This document shows, one piece after another, positions 31,784-43,624 of a stretch of 64,000 nt of DNA; within the stretch, counting starts at the first letter, position 1; each line of letters begins with the position of its first letter. The position numbers and the translations under genes are program-made. The stretch comes from Daldinia sp. FL1419 (Eukaryota; Ascomycota; Sordariomycetes; Xylariales; Hypoxylaceae), in the NCBI GenBank assembly GCA_025201765.1, contig MU623349.1, positions 372,001-436,000 on the forward strand. The letters are read 5' to 3'. The notes beneath the pieces were generated by a model. The model was not told the DNA's origin. It made no database searches and worked only from the letters and a program-made list of their open reading frames with translations.

Positions 31784-33967
31784 TCAATAACCCTGTTCCT
31801 TATATCGATTCTCGAAAAACTGGAGAGCCTTCGAAGTGGCGTCCTCCTCGGAGTTTCCCTGCTTAACCAGTTCTTCAACCTTATCTTCAAATTCGAACTC
31901 GGTTTCATCGTCCAGTAACGGGGGCAGGGGCTTGACTGCGGGACCTTTGCCCTTTCCCTTAGGTGACGTTGGGGGCTTCGGGAAGGGCGCTGAACTCTCG
32001 GCTTGGTAAGGGTTGATGGTAGTAAGGGCCAGTCGCGATTTTGGCTTGATGATGCGCCTGGGTCCACTCATCTTCTGCTGAGCTCTGAGTTTGGGGGATT
32101 CCGGTTCGATTGTCTCCTCGGGCTCTGGTGAAGAGGGCGGGGATGGGCTCGGTTCCTGTTGGGTCGTGGGGGGCGCAGTCAGGGACTTCGTCTGGAAAAT
32201 TGCCTGTCGAGAAGGCGGTATGAAGCTAGGGGCCTTGGGAAATGACTTCGGAGTTGTCGGCTGAGGCTTCGCATGCTGAGGGAGAAATTGGCTCCAGATC
32301 GATTGGGTTCCCGGGGTACTTGTCGACTGGGGCATAGAAATCTGGGACAGAGCCTGGGAAAATGGCGACTGTGTGTTTGTCGTTTCTTGAGGTGCCGGCT
32401 CTTGGTCTTCAGGTGTGGGCTGCTGATTGTCGTCTTCTGAGTCGCCTTCAAATATCCCGTGTTCTAGGTAGTGCTCCATCTGGGCTTCGGTTAGTTCCTC
32501 GGCTTCCGGATCTTGGGGCGCTGGGGAAGGGGCCTGTAGTGTTGGCATGGCAGGCAAGTTAACATTGAATGTAGGCGCGAATTCTGCAGTTGCTACAGCG
32601 ATAGGTTGATTGGCGGGTGCTGGTAGCGCTGGAGCTGAGACGAGTGCTGGCATGGCAGGCAAGTTAACATTGAATGTAGGCGCGAATTCCGTAGCTGCTA
32701 CAGCAATAGGTTGATTGGCAGGTGCTGGTAGCGCGGGAGCCGAGACGGGGTTGATTGATGTGCCGTCATAGTCAGGTAAGTCAATTTCTCGACTCACCGC
32801 AGGGACAACCGGGGGGAGCGAGACAACCTGGGGGGCGGAGGGAGCGGCGGGAACGTCAAGGTCCATAGTTGTGGGGTAACTAGGCGTGGGTTCGGGACAG
32901 TTGGGTCGGTAGATCACTGCTGATACAAGTTGAGGTTGAGACTGTCCGGGGATGACCGCATACTCCTGTTGGTGGAATAGAGGTAGGGAGACCTGGGGCT
33001 GAGCAATCATAGGGCCGGGAACCTCTGGAGGGTTGAGTAGGGGCATGGCACCAATAATAGGACAACCGTTCTCGAATGTGGCCGGGGCGACCGGGTTTTG
33101 CTGGAAGACCAAAAGGTCCGCTAGGGTCCGCCGGGGCTTGGGAATACGGAGTCTAGGAGGCATATAAGCCAGGATACGGGGGTATGAGAATGAAGTAATA
33201 GCGTCGGGGGTGCTGCGACGTCGGGCGACGGTGTTGCAAGAGGGAGGGTCGCGTCGTAGAGTAAGGGAAGGGAGGCGACGGGCAGGCCCTATGACTAGAG
33301 ATCTGATCGATGGCTTAGGATAGAGTTCGTCGAAAGGACTGGGCTGTTTGCCGAAGAGAGGTGTAGGTTTCTGAGGTTCCTGGTTCCACATCTTCTTTTC
33401 GTACATCCACCGGGCAGTTAATCGGAATGTTGGCTTTCGTCTAATCGGTCCATCGGAGATCAGGTCCATGTCCGGCGCTTGGATGGTAATTGGGTGTGGA
33501 GGCGGTGTCGGAGAAGGGGTAGGAGAAGGGGTAGGAGAGTGAGCAGGGTGACCGATATGCTGCTCCTCGGGGACATCATGAACCTTAGAAAGGTAAGCAG
33601 TAAGGGCTAGAGACATAAGAAAAACATAGCAAATAACGTCCCATCCGAAGATGTGGCCAAGCAAGGAAACAATAAGGAAAGGGATGGCAAGAACAGAAAC
33701 TAAACGGATGAGAGAAGAAACTTCGGAGATGAGAGAAGAAAGAAGGAGGTCAAGGAAGTTAGGAGAGGGGGTAGAGGGGGTAGAGGGGATAGAGGGAGGA
33801 GAGGGAGGAGAGGGAGGAGAGAGGTGAGAGCGGAAGAAAGAGAAGAACTTAGCGATGAAGGACATCGTAGAGGATCGTAGAAGGTAGGTAGAGGTCGGTA
33901 GGTAATAGAAGGCAGTTGCCAGCGCGATTGTAAATGTGATCAAGAAGATCAGAGAGCTTGTAAACAT
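31784..33967 (-). CDS. Proline-rich predicted membrane protein, unknown
   Basis: A single exon of 727 aa from ATG 33967. The N-terminal 150 residues hold hydrophobic segments: FTSSLIFLITFTIALATAF at the very start, LIRLVSVLAIPFLIVSLLG and VICYVFLMSLALTAYL. They are split by a linker of SPPSPP/STPSTPS type. The remaining 570 residues are cytosolic-looking, Pro/Ser/Gln-rich and low complexity, ending in an acidic helix (EELVKQGNSEEDATSKALQF). Around residues 435-505 a 35-residue unit is present twice (LPAPANQPIAVA to FNVNLPAMP), copied at the DNA level too. I recognise no family; it is probably lineage-restricted. Long frame and protein-like codon use support it being real, but expression is unproven. 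Confidence 0.55.
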   Translation of the reverse strand: MFTSSLIFLITFTIALATAFYYLPTSTYLLRSSTMSFIAKFFSFFRSHLSPPSPPSPPSIPSTPSTPSPNFLDLLLSSLISEVSSLIRLVSVLAIPFLIVSLLGHIFGWDVICYVFLMSLALTAYLSKVHDVPEEQHIGHPAHSPTPSPTPSPTPPPHPITIQAPDMDLISDGPIRRKPTFRLTARWMYEKKMWNQEPQKPTPLFGKQPSPFDELYPKPSIRSLVIGPARRLPSLTLRRDPPSCNTVARRRSTPDAITSFSYPRILAYMPPRLRIPKPRRTLADLLVFQQNPVAPATFENGCPIIGAMPLLNPPEVPGPMIAQPQVSLPLFHQQEYAVIPGQSQPQLVSAVIYRPNCPEPTPSYPTTMDLDVPAAPSAPQVVSLPPVVPAVSREIDLPDYDGTSINPVSAPALPAPANQPIAVAATEFAPTFNVNLPAMPALVSAPALPAPANQPIAVATAEFAPTFNVNLPAMPTLQAPSPAPQDPEAEELTEAQMEHYLEHGIFEGDSEDDNQQPTPEDQEPAPQETTNTQSPFSQALSQISMPQSTSTPGTQSIWSQFLPQHAKPQPTTPKSFPKAPSFIPPSRQAIFQTKSLTAPPTTQQEPSPSPPSSPEPEETIEPESPKLRAQQKMSGPRRIIKPKSRLALTTINPYQAESSAPFPKPPTSPKGKGKGPAVKPLPPLLDDETEFEFEDKVEELVKQGNSEEDATSKALQFFENRYKEQGY
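32541..32745. repeat. Two-copy in-frame duplication of about 103 bp inside the proline-rich gene
   Basis: The string ggcatggcaggcaagttaac starts at 32544 and again at 32650, and similarity continues through ggcgcgaattc to gcgggagc. The copies differ at a handful of positions, so the duplication is fairly recent. Confidence 0.85.
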
Positions 33968-35421
33968 CTGAAGACGTGATAGTAGAGTGCGTAATGCGAG
34001 TGCTTTGTAGGCAGAGAGCAGTATGCAGAGAACTTGAGTATGCAAATGTTTGTGAAGAAGGAAAGAAAGAAAGAGGAGAGAGAGGGAGGGAAGAGAGATA
34101 TTTATAGGCAGAATTGGGGGTTACTGATTGTGAGGGAATCGCACCTTCCCAGAAACCAGTACAGACCTTCCCAGCAACTAGTGCAGACCTTCCTAGGCAA
34201 CCAGATAGGCAAACACAACAATCACCAGTTGCGTACCTTCCCCAGGTGCGAAATGCAGGTACAGACCCAGTTTAAACTGGTACAGACCTTGGTTCACCAG
34301 CAACTATCACTGAATTTAGGTTTAAAAGTGCAACTACCCAGTGCTCTTTCCATAGATATGGGAGATACCACCTGCATACTACCAGTGACCAACTGACTAG
34401 CTGCACTGTCTTTGGCCATTCACCCAGTGATTTAATCACAACAGGAAATCAAAACAAAGAGATAACAGGCAAACAACACTGCACACGCTTTTTAACTTTA
34501 GATAGTGCACATAATTGCCTAGGTACCTACCTAGGTACAAACAATAAATAATTTACTCAGTGGTTAATATAGCTAGGTACCTACCTACCTACCTGCATAT
34601 CGTGCACGCTGTATTTTTACCTACGTACCCATATTCGTACCCTCCCCCCTAATCAGCCATCGTAGTGACAGGGGAATAAATATTGCCCCCATCTATTTAC
34701 AAATCACACTAGTAAATCAGGCAGAAAATAAATACTCTTTCCTAACTACGCGTTCATGTAAAATACAATAGAATCATTTTTATTTTTATTTTTTTCTTTT
34801 GTAGAATCACCAACTATACTATGATTATGTAAGGTATATTAGTAGAGGTGACGTTGATGCGGCTCTGCGGCCTTGGCGCATCGCGTCTTGGCACGTCACA
34901 CGAAAATCGATCCACACATGGTTTTCCCGTCTACAACAAATCAATTACGAGCATCACATTAAGAAACATCATACAGCAGCTCTAGAATATAAAATCGTGA
35001 TCGAATCATAAATACATTAATCGGTAGCTTCTGGTAGGATTAAAATAGGCGTGGCAGTATCGTGTTCCACAAGAACTGTAGTAATACCGTTCTCTAGAGC
35101 TGTATTGTAATTTACCCCGGACCCCATGGGGTTGTCGATCATCTCCATAAAATATTGGCGGCTCTTAGCTACCCCCCTGCTATTTCAATATCACGTGCCT
35201 ACCTACCTCTTCAACCCTATGAATAACTTAGGCCTGCTGGATGGATTTGCACTACACTACTTTAGGACGAGATGATTCTTTCCCTGGTTTTACATTGTTT
35301 ACTTGGTGCATTAACTAGTACGTGTAAATAATGTTTGTTTTGATCCTGATGTGAGCTATCAGGGAAACTGCCAACCGCGAGGTTATCTCAGCGAGTCGAG
35401 GGAAGTAGCTACATCTAAGTT

Positions 35422-35465
35422 CGGTACACTAAAATAAGTTTGGTACACTAAGTTTGGTACACTAA
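35422..35465. repeat. Tandem ggtacactaa repeats
   Basis: Three copies of ggtacactaa separated by short aagttt-type spacers. Confidence 0.85.
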
Positions 35466-36040
35466 GGTAACTTAGGTACCTAGGTGCGAGGTGCTTGGCT
35501 GAATCACAATGTAGGTACTTTACAATTAACGGAACCTAGTTGCCTAACAGTCATTTGGCAGGGGCTATTAGAACAACTTCTGACTGATCCACTCAGGGAA
35601 AAAAAAACAGTGTCAATTGCATGCAGCTTCCAAAGAACTTATCTACTAGCTTGATTGTATTGGGTCAATGTTGTTTGCCACTCCAAATACAGTTTGCACT
35701 GTGGAGCTGCCTTATCTGTCATTGTGTTTTGAACCGAATCTTTGTTTACATCGTATGTAAACAATTATGTAAACAGTCATATGTGCCTAGGTTAGGTACC
35801 TAGGTACCTAGGTAAATAATCATACGTAAACAAACCAGAACTATGATGGGGTACCATGGGATTGTTTGTTCTGATTGGTTCCAACCTAGTCTTTGGCGAA
35901 GCTCTTCAGCTATCCACCATCGGCTGTCTCCTTTGAGGGGGATCTTCTATCATGCCGTGCTTCCACTGTATCTGTGGGGGTTTTGTATATATGCTACCAT
36001 CTTTGTTTCAACACCCTGTAGCTACAGTTTAGATGCTGAG

Positions 36041-36175
36041 TATCACAAGGCGGACCAAGAAGTGAGAAAATAACTCCGTAGTTCTGCGGAGGACTATCTG
36101 CTATATAACTACAATGCTTTTACATATGGAACAAAAGGTTTGTTCTGTATGGAAGATAACTAGAAACCTGACGCT
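36041..36175 (+). repeat. Dispersed non-coding repeat, diverged copy C
   Basis: Starts tatcacaaggcggaccaaga and keeps the order of blocks seen in copies A and B, including the palindromic gaacaaaaggtttgttc core, but with many substitutions. Confidence 0.6.
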
Positions 36176-36954
36176 GAGGAGCTTCCACGCCAGATGTTGG
36201 AGACCGTGATTTGATGCCATACGCAGTGATCACCACGCGATAGATGTATCAAACTAACAATGCCTAATGTTCTAAGCACTTACGAGGGCGTATGGCGCCT
36301 CCTATATACCTACTCAGTATTTCCCCTTGTCTCTATCCCAACCTATCTCCTGACATCCTGACGGATTACCTAGTAGATGGTGGTGAAGCTAAGCTACGTG
36401 CCCATCGCCGAAACAACATTGTAGGAGGCGAACCAAGGTGCCAATCTGTAGAATAAATGAGTGTCTAGTAATGATCCCTAGAGATGTTAAACTTGGTTCT
36501 ATTTGCTTAAACTATGACTGGTCATGTTGATATTGAGAAATGACGTTTACACGCAAAGTCGTTTACTTTGCTAAAGCAAGTCTGGCCGACCACTACAGAT
36601 AGTTGGCAATAGCTTAGCTATTCAAATGCAAACAGACTTCGGCTGGGGACGCGTTCACGTTCAAACCCCAGTTGAAGGTTGCAAATTGCCGGAAAGCTGA
36701 AATGTTTTGAATACATTACCTAGGTAAACAAACCCGAGCTACGATGGGACATCAATTTCTCTATCTATTAAGCTAGCTACGAACACCAGCAACCTCCCCG
36801 TTATTTACATTAGATAGACTGATCAGCTTTTCATAGCGGCTGCGGTGTGAAAATACGGCATAAAAGACGATAGAATATGTCCTTCGCGAGTTCTGGTATC
36901 GATGAAGCTAGAACTCTGTATCACGATCAACACCATGCCGCTATATCACTGTTA

Positions 36955-37086
36955 CGAGGCGGACCAAGAAGCAAGGAAACAACTTTGTTGTTCCGCGAGG
37001 AACCTATCTACAATTATGGCTAAGGGCAGCTACATATAGAACAAGTCCTTTGTTCTATATGTTAGCACAGGCTAGAACCCTGACAA
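36955..37086 (+). repeat. Dispersed non-coding repeat, copy B
   Basis: Nearly identical to the reverse complement of 15291-15423. It is followed directly by a further diverged relative at about 37111-37215. Confidence 0.85.
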
Positions 37087-37110
37087 TCACAAAGCGCGGT
37101 TGTCGCGAGG

Positions 37111-37215
37111 CGGGCTGGCAAGCAAGGTAAATAACAACAAAATTGTCCCGCGGGGAGTCTAGGCTAATTATGGAATTATAGCCCTCCAGATAGAACAAGT
37201 TTTTTGTCCCATGCA
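37111..37215 (+). repeat. Dispersed non-coding repeat, diverged copy D
   Basis: Begins ggttgtcgcgaggcgggc and follows copy B head to tail. It shares gcaagcaaggtaaataac, ccgcggggag and agaacaagttttttgt with the other copies at lower identity. Confidence 0.45.
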
Positions 37216-37590
37216 AACACCTAAAGCCTCGATAGCTATCGCCTCCACCCAAACCGCGTTCCTACATCAAACACGTGATTTGAGCGAGCGCGTATCATAC
37301 TGAGATAGTCATCATGTCGAGACCTCTACAAAAATCACAACATAAACATAAACAAGTTAGATTTAGGTAAGTAAAATTTTTTTGTATCGATAGCCCGGGA
37401 GCAAGTTCCACAAGCTGGAATAAGAGATAAACCTAACAATGGTATATAACCTAACAATACACCAAGAAACGCCCACTCGTCATATCCTCGTCAAGACCAA
37501 CCCCGATACGCGCCAATTATGGTCATAACTCGTTACAATAAGACAAGGCCGAGGCTTAAAAGACACTAGATATGCTACCCCCATTCCCCT

Positions 37591-40500
37591 TTATTTTCGT
37601 CCCCTAGCAAGTAGTCTCTCCTGAAGCTCGACAAGAACCTCAACCCAAGGCTCGAAATTTCCGCTTTCTTCTTTTGTAACGATGCGGGAACCGATCTTCG
37701 TCGTAAGAAACTCGACGATCTTATCCTCCTTGAAGTGTTCTCCGTACACCACTCGGGCTTGGGGAGTGACGGTAACCTCTACGCCATCCGAGGTGCTCTG
37801 GCCGTGAAGGTTAAATATAACCTCTACCTTCGTCTCCAGCGGGACGAGGAGCACCCATGAGCGGATCGAGATGGACGAATCCGAGGTTTTGGTGACCTTG
37901 GTTCGATATGTGGTATTCAGGAGATGTACGTTTCTGGCAACATGATTGGCCTTCTTCCAAGCTGCGCTAACCATATCAAGGAGGCTCTTGACTTTGGTCT
38001 GCGCTTGGACTAATCCTCGAACATGATCCTGCATGCATTGAATAAAAAATTCCTTTTCTGGCGTGCTTGGCTGTGGATTCTGCTCCCGATTGGCTGCAAT
38101 ATACCGTAAGTCAATTCTAGAGTTATCGGGCTTGAGGCCCTTGAAAGCGCGAACATCAAAAACAAGTTCGATCTCTTTGCGATATGTCATCGATAATGAG
38201 GTCCCGACTACACCCGTGATAGTCCAACCATGCTGCTTCTCGATTGCTTCGACGCGGGCTATTTTATGTTAGCTACTATCATAATAAATATGAAACGAAA
38301 AGAGTGACTGACCTTTGAGGGTGCTGACTTCGTTAGACGTCCAACCCCTGCATTGTTCACGGATTTTTTCAGCTTCTTCTATATCAGCGACACATTCCTT
38401 CTTCTTTTGAGATAGCCCGTCGATTCCGGATTCAGCCTCACTCAATTGCTGGCGCAATTGCTCGATTTTCTTCGTTTTTGCTTCCATGTCCGAATCAAGC
38501 TCTGTCAGTTCGGACCGAGCAGCTTGCAGGTCTTCAGGATCGCACTCTGCTAGCTCTTGCGCAGCGGATTGCAAATTGCTGTGCTCTAGTTCTAATGATG
38601 CGAATTTCTCTACCAGCCTAGGCAGGATTGAATCAAGTAACTCTTGTTCCTGGTGCAATAACTGCTCGTCGGCTGCCATGCCTTCTTCGATCTTGAGCAA
38701 ACCTTCCTTGAGCCCATCCTGAAGTTTCATGCGCCATTCATACCACATGGCCTTGCTTAGTAGTCGTGCGTGGGACTTGACGTTCTTGAATTGATTGTCA
38801 AGGAAGAGTTTGTATTCGGGTGTCGCGGTCATGTATTCCTTGAAAAGGGGTGGGTTTTCTTCTAGAGTCTCTGATTCGATCTCGCGAACTATTCTTCTGC
38901 CTTCTGAAATGTATTTCTTCAGCTCTCGGCAAGACTATTGATAATTAGCATCCGCTACCATTCAAAAAGCGAAATTGTTCTTACATGTTGATATAGTTCT
39001 AACATGGGTACCGTACAAGCGCCGGCCACGACGCATCTCTCTAGGGACATATCCTCCTCCCCGGATGTGGCGTCATCTGCTACGCTGGTGGCCACCTGTG
39101 TATGTCGTCGCTTCGTCGTTGTCAACTCCATGAAGCGAATATTTGTCATGTTCAAGAAGTCTTGAAGGTGAATTTGTTCTCCGTCATCCATTTGGGCTTC
39201 GGCATCAGTCATGACGTGAGACTCATCAAAATTGAGAGTACTGGTAGGGCGGTCAGATTCGACTTCCTTGAAACGTCCCCCCACGTGAGGCGACTTTACG
39301 GATGTGGGTGTTTTCTTGGGTGAGAGCACTGGTGTTGAAGTAGTCCTACTTTCGTTGGCATCCTCTAGACCTTTGCTAGAAGAGCGAGTCACTCGCCCTG
39401 TCGTTTCGGCTTTTGAAGGAGGCGCATGTAAGCGTATATTTTTGACGGGGCTGCTTTGATGGTTCTTGAGACGCTTGATCCCGTCTCTCTCCTCAGCTTC
39501 CTCTTCATCGTCAAGCTCAGAAGGACGTTTGCCGAGAAGGCCTCTGGCGCTACCCACATGCAAGCTTTTCCGTCCTTTCAGAGGGTTTTTCTTAGGAGTC
39601 ATACTAGAAATCATATCTTTTAGATTCGCCGTGGTATTCTCTTCATCTCCATCGACTTCCCTCTCGAGTACCTTGCGCCCATTTTCCTTATCTGCTTCAA
39701 GTTGGCGTTCGCGATCTACTTCATACTCCATGACACGAGGATCCGCGAAGGCAACAGATCGTGAAGGTTCGCGAGGGACAAAATCATCTGCGGTATCACC
39801 AATGGATTCCCGCCGGTCAAAAATAGCAGTCACCTTAGGGGATCCGAGACCGGGCCTATCTGCACCCACACCCGACAATCGTCTGTTCTGCGGTGTCAAG
39901 ACGACTCGCGGTGTGGATACTCCAGTTGTAGGGTCTTGCTGGAAAATGGACGTCCGACCCTTTTTAGAAGCTGATTTAGGAGTAGAGGACACACCAGAAC
40001 CACTTTGGCTCGTAGGGGTGCGTGACTTTGGCATCTTGAGGAGCGGGCTCATTACCGGGGTACTGGGTCCCTGGTTATTAGGAGTGCCTATATTGGCCGG
40101 GGTTGTGGATTTAGGTGTTACGGCTCGAACGGGCGAACTACCTGGTGTGGGAGACCTCTGCCATTCTCCAGTACGACGCAGTCCTGTGCCTCTAAATGCG
40201 GATATCTCGGGGCTTTCTGGCTCTGGTAGCTTCGCACCAGAAATAACCGCAGACAAGCGCCGTTTTGCAGACGAGTTTAATGCTGGCACGTTGTCATTTT
40301 CGTCAACCTCCCGTTCCATTTGGCGCCTTGCTTCAGTCCGATCCTCGGCTGAAAGTGGCCCCCTAATGATTCCACCCACTGCCGTAGTCATGTCCATGCC
40401 CATTGTGGTATCTTCGTCATTCTCTTCCTCCTCATCAGGGGGAAGGATCCGACCCATTCCAACCGTCATATCCATCGCCGTCATGTCCATTGTCGCTTCA

Positions 40501-42107
40501 TCTTCAGCCGCTGCAAGGGTACGACGCCGGTTTTGAGGCGCTCTCATCGAAGAAGCATCAAGTTTCCTTCCAGGGAGAACACCACCTACAGCAGCAGTAA
40601 ATTCCATCGACATGTCCTCGTCCTCGTTTTCGTCATCAGGGTCGAAGAGGTTATTGTCACGTTGCTGGTCTTTTTGAATCCCCCCAACTGCAACTGTAAG
40701 ATCCATCGGCGCATCATCGATCATCGATTCCTCTTCGTCTTTGTCTGGGTTAATTGGTTGTATGCTTCGCATGTTATTGCGCGAAGGGAGAATACCACCA
40801 AGGACTCGAGTAACATCCATCGACATCTCTTCATCTTGGGCATCTTCTGGAGAATCATGGTTAGCTCCGATGATGCCACCTACGGCATTTGTCATATCCA
40901 TATCCATGTCCATGCCACCAGTATCTTCTTGCCCGATATTCTCTTGAGTTTGGGTAGGGCTAGGTTGTTTTGGAGCGGGCTTTTTCGCCCATCCAAACGA
41001 CGGAATGATCTCCTCTTCCTCATCGAGGCTCTGAGTTTCGGCGCGACGAGAGGCAAGCCGAAGAGCTGTGTTTAATGTATCATCAGAGTCATTGGTAACA
41101 GCCGATCGAGCCGACATAGCAGATGCGACAGATGTACCGGTTACTTCATCTACATCCAGGTCCATGGAGACACCATCAGCATCAGAGTCACTACCGGAAT
41201 CCGAACCGATCTCTTCGTGAGCTTCTATTACGTCGTCCGTTCCCTCGGAGTCCGAACTATAGATACTTGAGGCCATCGTGTCGTCATTGTTGTTGAAACC
41301 CAAGTTGCTAATACCCGAGCTCCTACGTCCTCTCTGGTCATGCGTATCTTGCTCCGGGGAATTGGGAACCAAGTCTTCAGCAGGTTGCCCTTGCGGGGCG
41401 GAAACAGAGGACTGGGCTGCGAGGGACGACGCCCGCCTAGTAGAATTAGTTGAGGTGGTAGAATCTTGCATATACTCAACCTCATGAAACGTATGAAGGG
41501 TAGCTTCAGCTGCGAATGACACTCGTCGATTGGCAAGGGATTTTCTTCGTGCCTCTCGACGATCATTGATCTCCTTCTCCATCTCGGCTCTTTCTCGTTC
41601 TTCCCTTTCACGTGCAGCGGCCTGTTGCTCCTCTTCCGTACGCAAGGCAATTTTGGTTCCTGATGGTCCAGAGTCGTCTGGTGGAAAGGAATTCGGTGAT
41701 TTTCCAGATCCATGGGTCATTGGCGAGTTGCGAGCAGGTTTCTTGGATTTAAATGAGGGTATCTCCGGCAACAATGGCATCGTGGGCTTCAGAATTGATC
41801 GCGGCGGTGGTCTGGCGGGAGCTGCTAAAGACTGTTTAGGGTGTATAAGTTGGCTATACGTTCTGAAAGTATTAGGAGTTGAGTCGCATACCACACGTCT
41901 ATTACCCGATCCTGGCTTTAGAGCATCTAATCCACCTGGGCCTATGCTCTTACTTCGTGACTTCTTTCGACCTCCATTACCAGCCAAAGAACTAGCCACA
42001 TCCACAGTGATGTTCTCTTTCTCCATCTTCTTCCGACCAGGCGATAGTCCAGTCGACTTTCGCGTTCGTCGCGTGGACGGTAAAGTCGTGTCGTTGCGAC
42101 CAGACAT
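37591..42107 (-). CDS. spc7: Kinetochore scaffold Spc7/KNL1 (Spc105)
   Basis: Three exons on the minus strand, 38985-42107, 38313-38934 and 37591-38258, give 1470 aa. Two PP1-docking motifs are present: SILK at about residues 104-107 and RVSF at about 195-198. Between residues about 400 and 600 there are at least six MELT-like repeats in fungal form (MDMTNAVGGI, MSMDVTRVLGGI, MDLTVAVGGI, MSMEFTAAVGGV, MDMTVGMGRI, MDMTTAVGGI), the Mps1 sites that recruit Bub3-Bub1. The C-terminal half is the Spc7 domain: FLNMTNIRFMELTTTKRRHT, a long coiled coil, then the RWD part to the end. Spc7 links the Mis12 complex to checkpoint signalling. The gene is divergent from the S11 ribosomal gene. Confidence 0.96.
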
Positions 42108-42787
42108 GTCGGGCAACGAAGATGAATTATAAGTTTATGTTAAAGTTTCGGAAAGGGAAAAACATCCCATAATTTTTACACGTTTTTACCTTTAAAGAGC
42201 TATCGAGTCGCTTTACTAGCGCTATCGCGGAGGAGTCAAGTATAAGAGTCGCGATATCCTAAACCCAATAGTAGTTATATGAGCTAAGAAGAAAATGTAT
42301 GAGGGATGTTAAGTAAATTTCACCAACTCAGGAGGCGCGTTTGAAATGTTGTAGATAACATCAAGCTAAATTGATCCCCATAGGCTCGCGTCAATTGAGA
42401 CCAGGGTTGTTTGTAAACATTGAACATTACGTTGGTGGGGTTTCATTACGATAAAAGATCCACTCGAGCCCATCTTTCCTTTATCGTTATGAGTGGTCTG
42501 AGCGTCATTCAGCTGTTCTCCAACAACATCCAAGATCTCATATGAGTTAGGTAGGTACCTGGGTACATAGGTACTAGCCTAGAAGCCACAACGGGGCTGA
42601 ACCTCTTTCTTGCTGCTCGGTGGATCCCCACACATCCCACAAGCGAGCCCACACAATAACTTTTTTTTTTGAGATTTTTCCTATTTTCAATCTTTGGTAA
42701 GTTTCCGCAAAATCGCAACCACCATCACAACAACACCACGATTCCCGATCCCAACCACCTTTGCGACCTCGACAACATATCGCAAAA
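42108..42787. promoter_or_regulatory. Divergent promoter region spc7/RPS11
   Basis: 680 bp between two start codons. It includes the short leader of S11 with a run of T before gagatttttcc (42661-42680), and a taggtaggtacctgggtac palindrome near 42547-42566. Confidence 0.55.
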
Positions 42788-43624
42788 ATGGCGACGGAAT
42801 TGACTGTTCAGTCGGAGCGTGCTTTCCAGAAGCAGCCCCATATCTTCCAGAACTCTAAGGTCAAGGCCAAGTCCTCGAGGCCTGGCAAGGTGAGGCGATA
42901 CCCGTTTATCGATCATTTGTACTAACACGGCCAATGTGCTAATAAATATCTTGCTCAGGGTGGCCGAAGATGGTACAAGGATGTCGGTCTAGGTTTCAGA
43001 ACCCCTAAGACCGCCATCGAGGGCAGCTACATTGGTACGTGATGATATGAAGCTTTTTTTTTAGAGAGAGGATATGGAGATCGATTACGTCGCGCTGCCA
43101 ACATTATTACTAATCGCCTCGAAAACTATTCGGATTAATGCGAAGTTTGCGATTCGATATACCGAACCTCGAGGAAAATGTTCATGGATATATGAGGCTA
43201 ATTTTACTATCAACACAGACAAGAAGTGCCCCTTCACTGGTCTCGTCTCCATCCGTGGCCGTATCCTTACAGGCACCGTTGTTTCCACCAAGATGCACCG
43301 AACCGTCATCATCCGACGAGAGTACCTTAAGTTCATCCCCAAGTACGCCCGATACGAGAAGCGACACAAGAACCTCGCTGCTCACGTCTCCCCCGCTTTC
43401 CGTGTTGAGGAGGGTGACCAGGTCACAGTCGGCCAATGCCGACCCCTTAGCAAGACTGTACGTTATCCATTTGGGCCCTACGCTGTGTGCGAATATATAG
43501 CAAAGAGCCCACAGGTTTTAAGTTGGGATAAATTGCTGACTGGTACGACGTTCAGGTCCGATTCAACGTTCTTCGTGTGCTTCCCCGAACCGGCAAGGCG
43601 GTGAAGAAGTTCAGCAAGTTCTAA
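42788..43624 (+). CDS. 40S ribosomal protein S11 (uS17)
   Basis: Four exons, 42788-42889, 42959-43034, 43219-43457 and 43556-43624, join in phase into 161 aa, the normal eukaryotic length. The sequence is unmistakable: [78 protein letters not shown], and [16 protein letters not shown]11 binds 18S rRNA in the small subunit body. The second intron is 184 nt, long for this window, as is common in ribosomal protein genes. Confidence 0.98.

Larger units (their letters stand above)
33968..37590. other. Repeat-rich gene-poor stretch, 3.6 kb
   Basis: No credible gene. From left to right it holds a gaaa/gagg purine run (34050-34100), a few degenerate copies of cagaccttcc (34140-34300), TACCTAGGTA palindromes (34515-34600, 35468-35487, 35785-35815), ggtacactaa repeats (35422-35465), and diverged and intact copies of the dispersed repeat (36041-36175, 36955-37086, 37111-37215). 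It behaves as a small repeat island. Confidence 0.6.

Noticed and set aside
39466..40536. 356-codon open frame on the plus strand inside spc7
   Set aside because: It is antisense to the MELT-repeat region, Ser/Phe-rich and low complexity, as expected from the reverse of acidic repeats. No domain and no splice logic.
40533..41075. 180-codon plus-strand frame in spc7
   Set aside because: Shadow of the same repeat-bearing exon on the other strand.
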